From Streptomyces goshikiensis (GTDB lineage Bacteria; Actinomycetota; Actinomycetes; Streptomycetales; Streptomycetaceae), in NCBI RefSeq assembly GCF_014650555.1, contig NZ_BMVE01000001.1, positions 1 through 64,000 of the forward strand: a DNA stretch of 64,000 nucleotides, written 5' to 3'. The position numbers were made by a program, and so were the translations under genes. Shown piece after piece: positions 50,283-59,769 of the stretch. Below the pieces are notes generated by a model. That model had not been told where the DNA came from and did not search any database. It worked only from the letters and a program-made list of their open reading frames with translations. The stretch's first letter is position 1, and each line of letters opens with the position of its first letter.

Positions 50283-51863
50283 CTACGCCGCCGGCGGGCT
50301 GGTCTTCAGGGCGAGCCACAGCTCCATGCGTACGTCCGGATCGTCCAGGGAGCGGCCCAGGATCTCCTCCACCCGCCGCATCCGGTAGCGCAGCGTGTGC
50401 CGGTGGACGCCGAGGTCGGCCGCCGCCGCGTCCCACTGGCCGTGCCGTGAGAGCCACGCCTGGAGCGAGGCCACCAGGTCGCCGCGGCCGGTCGCGTCGT
50501 GCTCCCGCAGGGCCCGCAGCGTGCCGTCCGCGAAGGCCCGTACCGCGTCGTCGGCGAGCAGCGGGAGCACCGAGCCCGCCGCCAGGTCCTCGTGCTCCAC
50601 GAGCGGCCGGCCGCGCCGCCGGGCCACGGCGAGGGCCTGGTCGGCCTGCTTGAAGGCGGCCGCCACCCCGGCCGGCCCCGCCGCCGCGGACAGGCCCACG
50701 ACCAGCTCGTCCGGCTCCGGGCCGGTGGCGTCCCGGCCGCGCCGCGACTCCAGCACCTCGGCGTGCTCCGCGCACGCCTGTACGGCGCTGCCCCCGTCGG
50801 CGGCCAGTACGACGAGCCGCCCCGGCTCCGGGACCACCAGCAGCGCCTCGCCGGTGCGGGCCGCGGCCGACTCCACCGCGTCGGCCAGCGCCGCCAGGCC
50901 CTCCGGCTGCGCGGTGCCCGCCAGCGCGGGTTCGGCCACGACGATCCGGAACGGGGCCTCCAGCAGCGCCCCGTACAGGTCCCCGGCGACGGCCCGCGCG
51001 TGGTCCGCCTCCCCGGCCAGCAGCATCCGCAGCACCGCCGCGCCGAGCCGGGACTCGGCGTCGTGCAGGGACCGGGACCGTTCGGTGGTCAGGGTCAGCA
51101 GCGCGACCGCGGAGTGCACCGCGTAGCGCTCGGCGGTGCCGAGGGGGGCGCCCGTACCCACCGCCAGGGCCCCGCGCGCCCGCCGGCCGGTGCCCAGGGA
51201 CTGCAGCTCGACGCGGTCCTCCGAGCCGCCGACCACCGCGCTCGCGGGCGCGGGCCGCTCCCGCAGCCGCTCCACGTCCGGGGTCAGCCGGGCCGCCCGG
51301 CGCGCGGCCCACTCCGGGGCGGCCGCGACGACCGCGCCCGAGGTGTCGTACAGCGCGGCCCAGCCGTGCACGTGCGCGGCCAGCCTGGTCAGCAGCTCGG
51401 CGGGGCCGTCGGCCGAGAGCGCGGCCCGGGTCAGCTCCCGCTGCGCCTCGAAGCCGGCGGTGACGGCGCGGTACTGGTCGGCGGCGAGGGCCGCCGAGAC
51501 GGCCTTGCTGATGGCGAGGAACGGGGTCCGGCGCGGCACCTCCAGCAGCGGCAGGTCCTCGGTCCGCGCGGCCTCGACCAGGGCCTCGGGGACGGCCTCG
51601 TAGTTGACGCCGACGGCGAAGCCGATCCCGACGACCCCGGCCGCGGCGAGGCGGCGTACGTAGCGCCGCATCTCCTCGGGGTCCTCCGCGTCCAGCTTCA
51701 TCGCCGTGATCAGGAGCAGCTCGCCGCCCTCCATGTAGGGGACGGGGTCGGCGAGCTCGCTGACATGGGCCCAGCGCACGGGGGTGTCGAGGCGGTCCTC
51801 CCCCGCCCGGACGCTGAGCTTGAGCGCCGAGTGCTGGACGAGCGAGGCGAGGGTGAGCGGCAT
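50283..51863 (-). CDS. PucR family transcriptional regulator
   Basis: This is a 526-aa regulator. The N-terminal PucR domain (LASLVQHSALKLSVRAGED to GIGFAVGVNYEAVP) is followed by a GGDEF-like middle domain. The C-terminal CdaR-type helix-turn-helix (WDAAAADLGVHRHTLRYRMRRVEEILG) lies near residues 475-505. PucR proteins respond to small nitrogen compounds and often control purine, GABA or polyamine catabolism. The neighbouring gabT and aldehyde dehydrogenase genes make GABA control likely, but this is inference. The ATG at 51863 has a weak ribosome binding site. Confidence 0.93.
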   Translation of the reverse strand: MPLTLASLVQHSALKLSVRAGEDRLDTPVRWAHVSELADPVPYMEGGELLLITAMKLDAEDPEEMRRYVRRLAAAGVVGIGFAVGVNYEAVPEALVEAARTEDLPLLEVPRRTPFLAISKAVSAALAADQYRAVTAGFEAQRELTRAALSADGPAELLTRLAAHVHGWAALYDTSGAVVAAAPEWAARRAARLTPDVERLRERPAPASAVVGGSEDRVELQSLGTGRRARGALAVGTGAPLGTAERYAVHSAVALLTLTTERSRSLHDAESRLGAAVLRMLLAGEADHARAVAGDLYGALLEAPFRIVVAEPALAGTAQPEGLAALADAVESAAARTGEALLVVPEPGRLVVLAADGGSAVQACAEHAEVLESRRGRDATGPEPDELVVGLSAAAGPAGVAAAFKQADQALAVARRRGRPLVEHEDLAAGSVLPLLADDAVRAFADGTLRALREHDATGRGDLVASLQAWLSRHGQWDAAAADLGVHRHTLRYRMRRVEEILGRSLDDPDVRMELWLALKTSPPAA

Positions 51864-52005
51864 CGGGTACCAGGTGCCCTAACAGGAGGTGAGGAGGCGG
51901 AGCGAGGGAGGGAAGCCGAGCCGGGCGGGGCGATTTCGCCACGGCGTACGAACGGCTCCCCTCGATTCTGCCACCTCGGCAGGGTCACCTCACCTGGATC
52001 CCGGC

Positions 52006-54366
52006 TCAGCCGGCGAGGCGGACCAGGAGCGGGGCCGCCCGCTCCCCCCGGACGGTCGTCAGCGAGAGCACCGCGTGCCCCGGCGGCACCGCGTTCGCGA
52101 GGTCGGAGGCGGACCAGCGCTCCCGCTCGACCTGGCGCACGGTCACCGCGTCCGTGGTCACGGCCTTGCCGGTGACCAGCTTGCGGAACGCGTGGATGGC
52201 CCGGGTCAGCGGCTGGTCGGCGAAGACGGTCCTGCTGGTGACGTCGCGCGCCTCGACCCACTCGGTGCCCCAGGCCTCGGCGAAGCGCTGCCCGTCCCAG
52301 GTGGTCACCCCGGAGAAGACCATCCGGCAGCCGACGGACCCGAGCAGCGGCGTGCGCAGCGCCTCCGGTACGTCGTCCAGCGTGCGCAGCGTCAGCAGCA
52401 CGCCGGCGTTGACCGAACGCAGCCGCTGGACCCCGCGCACGGTCTCGGCGGTGAGGGTGCGCGAGGCGTCGTCGAAGGCCAGGAAGGCGAAGAGGGAGCG
52501 GTCGGCGCGGGCCGAGGCGGAGGCCGTGAACTGGGCCAGCAGCAGCCGTGCGAGCATCCGGGAGGCGTCGGCGTGGCCCCGCTCGGGGAGGTCGATCCGG
52601 ACCCGCAGGGGGTGTTCGAGGGAGCGCAGCGAGAACAGCCGCGACTGGGCGGTGGTGTCGAAGAACCCGGCGAACGCGGGCCGGTCCAGCAGCGCCACCC
52701 GGTCGGCGAGCACCGCGCCGGGGTCGCCGGGGGCGCCGTGCTGGCGGTCGCGGGCGTCGAGCTCGCGGAGCATCGCGGGGTGCCCCGCGCTCTCCAGCGC
52801 CGCCCGCAGGCCGTCGACGGCGCCGGGCACCCGCTCCAGCAGCTCGCGCAGCTCGGGCACGGCCGGGAAGCGGCCGTGCACCGCGCGGAACGGCCCGAGC
52901 AGCTGGGCGAGGGCGGTCGCGGCGCGGCGTACGTCCATGCCGGGGACGTCACCGGTGAAGGCGTCGGCGAGCAGGGTCGCGGCCTCGTCGGGGTCGGTGG
53001 TGCCGCCGTAGAGGTCGAGGTCGTAGACGGAGCCGGGGTCGCCGATCCGGACGACGACGTCGTACGCGGCGTCCGGCCCGAGCTGCGATCCGGCCGCGCC
53101 GACGGCGATGACGGCGGCCTGGCCGGCCAGCGCCTGGAGCGCCAGCGACTCGACGACGGGGCGCACGAGCTGCCGGGTCTTCCCGGTCCCGGACGGCCCG
53201 ACGGCGAGCAGCGAGGTCCCGAGCACGGCGGGGTCGAGCGCGAGCCGGGTCCCGCGGCGGGCGTACGGATTGCGGGCGCCGTCGTCCACGGTGCCGAGCA
53301 GCACCTGCCGGGCCAGCAGGTCGTGCCGCGCGGCCCGCACGGGCAGGTCCCGCGCCCCGGAGGGGTGCACGCAGGCGCCCGCGCCGTTGTCCCTGACGGC
53401 GTCGGCGAAGGCCTTCTGCCGCGAGGGATCGACCCGCACGGTCTCCCACGCCCGCCGGATCCGCGCGTAGTCGACGTCGTTCATCCCCCCGCCCCGCACC
53501 TCGGCCGCCAACCGATCGGCCACCTCCCCCATCCCCCCACCCCGCACCTGCCCCCACTCCACGGGGTCGTCGGCCGGGTCCTGAGCCGCGGACGGGCGCG
53601 CGGGAGCCCTGCCGGGGGCGGCGGGTGCCGCGGCGGGAGCTCCGAAGAGGCGGCGCACCGCCCGGGCCGCACCGCCGAGCCAGGCGAAGACCAGGACGAC
53701 GGCAACGTCGATCACGTTCTCCGCCGTCTTGACGAGCTCGGTGTTGGCCACGTTGTCGTTCGGGGTGTACGGCAGGAACGCGTACACCAGCTGCCGGACC
53801 GGCAGCTGGTGCTGGTCGACGAGGAGCAGCGTGACGTAGGCGACCGGAACGACGGCCAGGGCCTGGACCCAGGGCCCGCGCGCCACGACCAGGCGGTTCC
53901 AGGCGGTGTGCCAGCTCCCGAGCCGGCCGAATCCGTAGAGGAGCGCCGCGACGAAGAGCGTTTCGTAGATCGGCTTGGCCTTCATCCCTCCGGTGCCCAT
54001 GACGGGCTCGCCGTTGGCCTTGTACCAACTGTCGGGGGTGAAGAGGTTCAGCGGCGCGTCCCAGAACGGAATGTAGGTGTTCCGCATGAGGGACCAGACG
54101 AGGACGCAGGCCAGGAAGGAGATGACCGCGCCGCTGGCGAGAGCCCGGTCGGGGGTCTGCGGGGTCTCCACCTCGGCGCGTGGTGTGTGTCCGTACCGCC
54201 AGACGCCAGGCTCCGCGGCCGGGCGGTCGGCGCGCAGCCAGTCCGTCAGGGTCGGGGACTGGGGCGGGGCGTGGCGGGGTTTCGGGGGGTGTTCGGGAGG
54301 GGCGGACGGGCGCGGTACGCGGCCCTCGCGGGTCGTCCGTCCGTCGTACGTGCCGTCGCTGTCCAT
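52006..54366 (-). CDS. VirD4/TraG-like membrane ATPase
   Basis: This is a 786-aa protein with a Pro-rich N-terminus and several membrane segments (about residues 78-95, 133-147, 165-184, 217-232). A cytoplasmic ATPase follows, with Walker A GPSGTGKT at 390-397 and an acidic strand (LFAFLAFDDASRTL) acting as Walker B. The layout of membrane region, P-loop and large helical domain resembles type IV coupling proteins. No relaxase, pilus or transfer gene is near, so it is not an obvious mobile element. The ATG at 54366 has AGGGG upstream. It is divergent from gabT. The role is unknown; protein or DNA translocation is only a guess. Confidence 0.7.
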   Translation of the reverse strand: MDSDGTYDGRTTREGRVPRPSAPPEHPPKPRHAPPQSPTLTDWLRADRPAAEPGVWRYGHTPRAEVETPQTPDRALASGAVISFLACVLVWSLMRNTYIPFWDAPLNLFTPDSWYKANGEPVMGTGGMKAKPIYETLFVAALLYGFGRLGSWHTAWNRLVVARGPWVQALAVVPVAYVTLLLVDQHQLPVRQLVYAFLPYTPNDNVANTELVKTAENVIDVAVVLVFAWLGGAARAVRRLFGAPAAAPAAPGRAPARPSAAQDPADDPVEWGQVRGGGMGEVADRLAAEVRGGGMNDVDYARIRRAWETVRVDPSRQKAFADAVRDNGAGACVHPSGARDLPVRAARHDLLARQVLLGTVDDGARNPYARRGTRLALDPAVLGTSLLAVGPSGTGKTRQLVRPVVESLALQALAGQAAVIAVGAAGSQLGPDAAYDVVVRIGDPGSVYDLDLYGGTTDPDEAATLLADAFTGDVPGMDVRRAATALAQLLGPFRAVHGRFPAVPELRELLERVPGAVDGLRAALESAGHPAMLRELDARDRQHGAPGDPGAVLADRVALLDRPAFAGFFDTTAQSRLFSLRSLEHPLRVRIDLPERGHADASRMLARLLLAQFTASASARADRSLFAFLAFDDASRTLTAETVRGVQRLRSVNAGVLLTLRTLDDVPEALRTPLLGSVGCRMVFSGVTTWDGQRFAEAWGTEWVEARDVTSRTVFADQPLTRAIHAFRKLVTGKAVTTDAVTVRQVERERWSASDLANAVPPGHAVLSLTTVRGERAAPLLVRLAG

Positions 54367-54604
54367 GAAACCCCTGCCCCCTGCCCGTGCCGTGCCCTGC
54401 GGCGCTCAATGTAGTTGCCCGGCGCAGCCCACGGGCGCGTACCGGGCCATGTCCACAGGACATCCGCCCGGCCACTCCTATGGCCGCCGCGGACAAGGAC
54501 ACGCTGGGACCACTCCCGAACGGAGCATGCCGTACCCCCGCCCCCGGGCCTAGCCTGCGGACAAAGACACAAGTGCGTCCGAAAACACCCCCCAGGAGCC
54601 CCCT

Positions 54605-55939
54605 ATGACCGCTGTCCCGCAGGAGCGCCGCATCGTCACCGCGATCCCCGGCCCCAAGTCGCAGGAGCTGCAGGCCCGCCGTCTGGAGACGGTCGCCGGC
54701 GGCGTGGGCTCCGTCCTCCCCGTCTTCACCGCCCGCGCGGGCGGCGGCATCATCGAGGACGTCGACGGCAACCGTCTGATCGACTTCGGCTCCGGCATCG
54801 CCGTGACCTCCGTCGGCGCCTCCGCCGAGGCCGTCGTGCGCCGCGCCTCCGCGCAGCTCGCGGACTTCACCCACACCTGTTTCATGGTCACGCCGTACGA
54901 GGGTTACGTCGAGGTCTGCGAGGCCCTCGCCGAGCTGACCCCGGGCGACCACGCCAAGAAGTCGGCGCTGTTCAACTCCGGCGCCGAGGCCGTCGAGAAC
55001 GCCGTCAAGATCGCCCGTGCGTACACCAAGCGTCAGGCCGTCGTCGTCTTCGACCACGGCTACCACGGCCGTACGAACCTGACCATGGCGCTGACCTCGA
55101 AGAACATGCCGTACAAGAACGGCTTCGGCCCGTTCGCCCCCGAGGTCTACCGCGTCCCGGTCGCCTACGGCTACCGCTGGCTGACCGGCGCCGAGAACTG
55201 CGGCCCCGAGGCCGCCGCCCAGGCGATCGACCAGATCACCAAGCAGATCGGCGCCGACAACGTCGCCGCGATCATCATCGAGCCGGTCCTCGGCGAGGGC
55301 GGCTTCATCGAGCCGGCCAAGGGCTTCCTGCCGGCGATCGTGAAGTTCGCCAACGACAACGGCATCGTCTTCGTCGCCGACGAGATCCAGTCCGGCTTCT
55401 GCCGCACCGGCCAGTGGTTCGCGTGCGAGGACGAGGGCATCGTCCCGGACCTGATCACCACCGCCAAGGGCATCGCGGGCGGCCTGCCGCTCGCCGCCGT
55501 GACGGGCCGCGCCGAGATCATGGACTCCGCGCACGCGGGCGGCCTGGGCGGCACCTACGGCGGCAACCCGGTGGCCTGCGCCGGTGCGCTGGGCTCCATC
55601 GAGACCATGAAGGAGCTCGACCTCAACGCCAAGGCGAAGAAGATCGAGTCCCTCATGAAGGCCCGTCTGACGGCCATGCAGGAGAAGTACGACATCATCG
55701 GCGACATCCGCGGCCGCGGCGCCATGATCGCGATCGAGCTGGTCAAGGACCCCGCGTCCAAGACCCCGTTCCCGGAGGCGGCCGGCGCGCTCGCCAAGGC
55801 CTGCCACGCCGAGGGCCTGCTCGTCCTCACCTGTGGCACCTACGGCAACGTGCTCCGCTTCCTCCCCCCGATCGTCATCGGCGAGGACCTGCTGAACGAG
55901 GGCCTGGACATCCTGGAGGCCGCGTTCGCGGGCATCTGA
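54605..55939 (+). CDS. gabT: 4-aminobutyrate aminotransferase
   Basis: This is a PLP-dependent class III aminotransferase converting GABA and 2-oxoglutarate to succinate semialdehyde and glutamate. Length is 444 aa. Lys288 in TTAKGIAGGLPLAAV is the PLP lysine. NSGAEAVENAVKIAR (about 124-138), VADEIQSGFCRTG and the FDHGYHGRT segment are typical. The ATG at 54605 has AGGAG 6 nt upstream. Its place near the polyamine genes fits GABA as the end product of putrescine breakdown. A -10-like TAGCCT lies about 60 nt upstream with no clear -35. Confidence 0.94.
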   Translation: MTAVPQERRIVTAIPGPKSQELQARRLETVAGGVGSVLPVFTARAGGGIIEDVDGNRLIDFGSGIAVTSVGASAEAVVRRASAQLADFTHTCFMVTPYEGYVEVCEALAELTPGDHAKKSALFNSGAEAVENAVKIARAYTKRQAVVVFDHGYHGRTNLTMALTSKNMPYKNGFGPFAPEVYRVPVAYGYRWLTGAENCGPEAAAQAIDQITKQIGADNVAAIIIEPVLGEGGFIEPAKGFLPAIVKFANDNGIVFVADEIQSGFCRTGQWFACEDEGIVPDLITTAKGIAGGLPLAAVTGRAEIMDSAHAGGLGGTYGGNPVACAGALGSIETMKELDLNAKAKKIESLMKARLTAMQEKYDIIGDIRGRGAMIAIELVKDPASKTPFPEAAGALAKACHAEGLLVLTCGTYGNVLRFLPPIVIGEDLLNEGLDILEAAFAGI

Positions 55940-56072
55940 GCGAACGCCCGAACGCAGTGGCCCATCCGTACCGCCGGTAACGGTCGGGCACTGTGAAGAA
56001 GGTGTGGGGGGCCGATGGCGGGAGCGCGTTCCTGCTGTCGGTCCCCCTTTTGCTGCCGTACGGTTTCTGCAG

Positions 56073-56867
56073 ATGAGTGAGACAGCCCGTTCCCGGGAGA
56101 CCGGGGACGATCCCGGCACCGGGCTTCCCCAGCGCCGTACCGGGCATGCGTTCGCGCACCCTCCTCACCGATCGGACGGCCGTCCGCCCCAAACCCCCCG
56201 GGGCTCGCGGCAACCCGATCCGGGCGGCCGTCCCGGAACCATCCCCCCTGTTCCGGGACGGCCGGCCACTCACCTCCTCCTTCTCCTCCTCGCCCTGACG
56301 GGCCTTGCCCTGACGACCTGGCAGGTCCTGGTCTCGGGCCCGCTGCTCGCGCCCGACGAGAGCCTGAGCCGCGCCCTCGTGCGCAAGGTCCCCGACGCCG
56401 TCACCGAACGCCTCGCCGACCTCGGCAACATCCAGGTCGCCGTACCGGTCCTGGCGCTGGCGATGGCGTACTCCGTCCGGCGCTCCCGCGCCTGGGCCCC
56501 CGCGCTGACGGCGGGTCTGGCGATGGCCCTGGTGCCCGCGCTGATCGTCCCGCTGAAGGAGTGGACCGCCCGCCCGGGCCCGCTGGAGCCCTGGGCGGCC
56601 GGGTACTACCCCTCGGGCCACACGGCCACCGCGGCCGTCGCCTACCTCGGCGCGGCCCTGCTGGTCCGCCCGTACGCCCGCCGTCCCTGGCCGCTCCCCC
56701 TGGCCCTCGCCCTGACGGCGGCCACGGCCTGCGGCCTGATCCTGCGCGGCTTCCACTGGCCCCTGGACGTCCTGGCCAGCTGCTTCCTGTGCGTACCCCT
56801 GCTCCTGGCGGTACGCCGGGCGACGGGCCGGGGGCCGGGCCGGGAGCCTGGTCAGCCGCCGGAGTAG
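56073..56867 (+). CDS. PAP2 family phosphatase, membrane-bound
   Basis: This is a 264-aa protein with a long charged, Pro-rich N-terminus and several membrane helices from about residue 67. The phosphatase motifs KxxxxxxRP (LKEWTARPG, 162-168) and PSGH (180-183) are clear. Motif 3 is weak: H228 and D232 are right (GFHWPLDV), but the Arg normally six residues before the His is Leu, with an Arg at 225 instead. It probably acts on lipid phosphates such as undecaprenyl diphosphate; activity is not certain. The ATG at 56073 has a weak ribosome binding site; a start near 56004 is possible. Confidence 0.8.
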   Translation: MSETARSRETGDDPGTGLPQRRTGHAFAHPPHRSDGRPPQTPRGSRQPDPGGRPGTIPPVPGRPATHLLLLLLALTGLALTTWQVLVSGPLLAPDESLSRALVRKVPDAVTERLADLGNIQVAVPVLALAMAYSVRRSRAWAPALTAGLAMALVPALIVPLKEWTARPGPLEPWAAGYYPSGHTATAAVAYLGAALLVRPYARRPWPLPLALALTAATACGLILRGFHWPLDVLASCFLCVPLLLAVRRATGRGPGREPGQPPE

Positions 56868-56929
56868 GCCTCGGGGCGAGGCGGACACCGCGAGGGCGGC
56901 GCCCGGCGCGATCCGGACCGCTCCCCCCG

Positions 56930-57394
56930 TCAAGGCCTCCAGCCCTCCCCGCCCGGCTCCCGGGCCGCGGCCTCGTGCATCGCGAGCTCCAGCAGCGCCG
57001 GGTCGGTGAGCGTCCCGCGGCCGTCGGGGACCACCAGCCAGCGCACCCCGCCCGCGTCCCGGCCCGGGTACGGGACCACGACCCAGCTCCCGCGCCCGGC
57101 CCCCCGTACGCCCGTGCCGAGCCAGTGCGAGGCGGTCCCGGCGGGAACGAAAAAGCCCAGCCGGGCGTCGCCGGAGTCGGCGAGCACCGGGCCGGGCGGG
57201 CCCTTGAGCCGGGTCAGTACGTCGAGGGTGGGCCTCCCCAGCGCCCCCGGCAGGATCAGCACGTCCCAGTGCCGGCCGGCGGGCAGGAGCGCGACCCCGA
57301 GGGGGTTGCGCTCCCATTCCCACCGGCAGGCATCCGGATCCGGCGCCGCCGAAACCAGCCAGTCCACCGCCGTTTTGGACCCCGGGGTCGTCAT
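56930..57394 (-). CDS. Conserved actinomycete hypothetical protein
   Basis: This is a 154-aa soluble protein with Trp-rich segments (CRWEWERNPLGVALLPAGRHWDVLILP) and a central ARLGFFVPAGTASHW pattern. The alternating hydrophobic strands resemble those of small bifunctional primase/polymerase-like proteins of Streptomyces, but no catalytic motif is seen. I therefore leave it unassigned. The ATG at 57394 has GGAGG 7 nt upstream, a strong site. It is convergent with the PAP2 gene. Confidence 0.75.
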   Translation of the reverse strand: MTTPGSKTAVDWLVSAAPDPDACRWEWERNPLGVALLPAGRHWDVLILPGALGRPTLDVLTRLKGPPGPVLADSGDARLGFFVPAGTASHWLGTGVRGAGRGSWVVVPYPGRDAGGVRWLVVPDGRGTLTDPALLELAMHEAAAREPGGEGWRP

Positions 57395-57534
57395 CGCCCG
57401 GCCTCCGTTCCCTGTGTCTCGGTGACGTTCTCACCAGGACAGAGCGGGGCCGGGCGCGATGATGACGCGGGATGCGCCACCTCGTGGGGGTGAACCGGCT
57501 CACACCACGAAGGGGCGGGTACCCGCGGCGCGCG

Positions 57535-58953
57535 CTAGCTGTCGAAGCCGAGGCCGAACCGGTCCAGGGCCCTCAGCCACAGGTTCCGGCGGCCGCCGCG
57601 GGCGTCGGCCCGGGCCAGCGACCACTTGGTCAGCGCGATCCCCGTCCAGGCGAACGGCTCCGGCGGGAACGGCATGGGCCGGGACTTGACCATCTCCAGC
57701 TCCGTGCGCTCGGTGCGGGCCCCGTCCAGCAGGTCCAGCATCACGTCCGCCCCGAAGCGGGTGGCCCCGACGCCGAGCCCGGTGTAGCCGGCCGCGTAGG
57801 CGACCTTGCCGCCGTGCGCGGTGCCGAAGAACGCGGAGAAGCGCGAGCAGGTGTCGATGGCGCCGCCCCAGGCGTGGCTGAACTTGATGCCCTCCAGCTG
57901 CGGGAACGCGGCGAAGAAGTGCTGGGCGAGCAGCAGGTAGGTCTCGGGGCGGTGGTCGTACTCCGAGTCCAGCTTGCCGCGGTAGGGGTAGATGGCGTCG
58001 TAGCCGCCCCACAGGATGCGGTTCTCCGGGGTGATCCGGAAGTAGTGGAACTGGTTGGCGCTGTCGCCGAGGCCCTGGCGGTTCTGCCAGCCGATGGCCT
58101 TCAGCTGCTCGGCGGTGAGGGGCTCGGTCATCAGCGCGTAGTCGTACACCGGCACCGTGAACGGGCGGATCCGCTTGACCAGCGAGGGGAAGATGTTCGT
58201 GCCCAGCGCCACCCGGCGGGCGAAGATCCGGCCGTACGGGGTGCGGACGGCCATACCGGAGCCCGAGGCGGCCAGGGACAGCCCGCGGGTGTTCTCGTAG
58301 ATCCGTACGCCCAGCGAGAGGCAGGCCCGCTTGAGGCCCCAGGCGAGCTTGGCGGGGTTGAGCATGGCGACGCCGTCGGTGTCCCACAGGCCCGCGAGGA
58401 AGGTCGGCGAGTCGATCTCGGCGCGCAGTTCGTCCCGGTCGAGCCAGCGCGAGCCGCCGGCCAGGCCCAGCTTCTCGGCCTCCTCGTACAGCTCGCGCAG
58501 CTCCTCGACCTGGTGGGGCTCGGTGGCGACGTCGATCTCGCCGGTGCGCTCGAAGTCGCAGTCGATGCCGAAGCGGGCGATGGCGGCCTCGATCTCGTCG
58601 AGGTTGCGGGCGCCCAGCTCCTCCAGCTTGGCGAGTTCGCCGGGCCAGCGGGCGAGGCCGTTCGAGAGGCCGTGCGTGAGCGAGGCCGCGCAGAAGCCGC
58701 CGTTGCGGCCGGAGGCGGCCCAGCCCGCCTCCTTGGACTCGATCAGGACGACGTCCCGCGCGGGATCGCGCTCCTTGGCGATCAGCGCGGTCCACAGCCC
58801 GCTGTACCCACCGCCGATGACGAGCAGGTCGCAGGCCTCGTCGGAGGTCAGCGCCGGCTCCGCGGCGGGCTTGCCGGGGTCGTCCAGCCAGTACGGGACC
58901 GGCAGTGCTCCGGAAAGCGATTGGGCGACACTTCGCATGGCGACTGGGGCCAT
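57535..58953 (-). CDS. FAD-dependent amine oxidoreductase (gamma-glutamylputrescine oxidase-like)
   Basis: This is a 472-aa DAO-type flavoprotein. The N-terminal FAD motif LLVIGGGYSGLWTA is at about residues 43-56. It is followed by the SGRNGGFCAASLTHGL segment found in PuuB-like oxidases and the C-terminal YAAGYTGLGVGATRFGADV segment. In the E. coli Puu route the enzyme oxidises gamma-glutamylputrescine. Here the gene is 21 nt after potC in the polyamine operon, which supports an amine substrate. I choose ATG 58953, with AGGGAG 9 nt upstream. A TTG at 58962 is an alternative. Confidence 0.87.
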   Translation of the reverse strand: MAPVAMRSVAQSLSGALPVPYWLDDPGKPAAEPALTSDEACDLLVIGGGYSGLWTALIAKERDPARDVVLIESKEAGWAASGRNGGFCAASLTHGLSNGLARWPGELAKLEELGARNLDEIEAAIARFGIDCDFERTGEIDVATEPHQVEELRELYEEAEKLGLAGGSRWLDRDELRAEIDSPTFLAGLWDTDGVAMLNPAKLAWGLKRACLSLGVRIYENTRGLSLAASGSGMAVRTPYGRIFARRVALGTNIFPSLVKRIRPFTVPVYDYALMTEPLTAEQLKAIGWQNRQGLGDSANQFHYFRITPENRILWGGYDAIYPYRGKLDSEYDHRPETYLLLAQHFFAAFPQLEGIKFSHAWGGAIDTCSRFSAFFGTAHGGKVAYAAGYTGLGVGATRFGADVMLDLLDGARTERTELEMVKSRPMPFPPEPFAWTGIALTKWSLARADARGGRRNLWLRALDRFGLGFDS

Positions 58954-58974
58954 GGCTTCCAACTCCCTACAGAG

Positions 58975-59769
58975 TTACTTGGGCTGCGCGTTCTTGCGGC
59001 GGTTCCCGACCATCTGGCCGGCGAGGACCACCAGCACCGCGATGACGAACATCGCCGTACCGATGACGTTGATCTGCACGGGCGTACCGCGCTGGGCCGA
59101 TCCCCACACGAACATGGGGAAGGTGACGGTGTTGCCCGAGTTGAAGTTGGTGATGATGAAGTCGTCGAAGGAGAGCGCGAAGGAGAGCAGCGCACCGGCC
59201 GCGATACCGGGCGCGGCGATCGGCAGGGTGACCCGTACGAAGGTCTGCACCGGCCCCGCGTAGAGGTCGCGGGCGGCCTCCTCCAGCCGTGGGTCCATCG
59301 ACAGGACGCGCGCCTTGACGGCGGCGACGACGAAGCTGAGGCAGAACATGACGTGGGCGATCAGGATCGTCCAGAAGCCCAGCTGGATGCCCATGTTGAG
59401 GAAGAGCGCGAGCAGCGAGGCCGCCATCACGATCTCGGGCATGGCCATGGGCAGGAAGATCAGAGAGTTGACCGCGCCGCGCGCCCGGAACCGGTAGCGG
59501 ACGAGCGCGAAGGCGATCGCCGTGCCGAGCACGGTGGCGCCGATGGTGGCCCACAGGGCGAGCTGGAGCGACAGGGCCAGGGAGCCGCACATGTCGGCGA
59601 CCCCGCAGGGGTCCTTCCAGGCGTCGAGCGAGAACTCCTGCCAGGCGTAGTTGAAGCGCCCGGTGGGGTTGTTGAAGGAGAAGACCGTGACGACGAGGTT
59701 CGGCAGGATCATGTAGGCGAGCGTGCCGAGACCCGCGATCACGACGAGATTGCGGCGAAGCCAACGCAT
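58975..59769 (-). CDS. potC: Polyamine ABC transporter permease PotC
   Basis: This is the second permease subunit of the spermidine/putrescine importer, with 264 aa and six predicted membrane helices. The ABC permease loop EEAARDLYAGPVQTFVRVTLPIAAPGI near residue 175 contacts the ATPase, and the FALSFDDFIITNFNSG segment is typical of PotC. The ATG at 59769 overlaps the potB stop by one base (TGATG), so translation is coupled. It lies between potB and the oxidase. Confidence 0.93.
   Translation of the reverse strand: MRWLRRNLVVIAGLGTLAYMILPNLVVTVFSFNNPTGRFNYAWQEFSLDAWKDPCGVADMCGSLALSLQLALWATIGATVLGTAIAFALVRYRFRARGAVNSLIFLPMAMPEIVMAASLLALFLNMGIQLGFWTILIAHVMFCLSFVVAAVKARVLSMDPRLEEAARDLYAGPVQTFVRVTLPIAAPGIAAGALLSFALSFDDFIITNFNSGNTVTFPMFVWGSAQRGTPVQINVIGTAMFVIAVLVVLAGQMVGNRRKNAQPK

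Noticed and set aside
52006..54366. Integrative conjugative element
   Set aside because: Only one coupling-protein-like gene is present, without integrase, relaxase, replication or attachment repeats.
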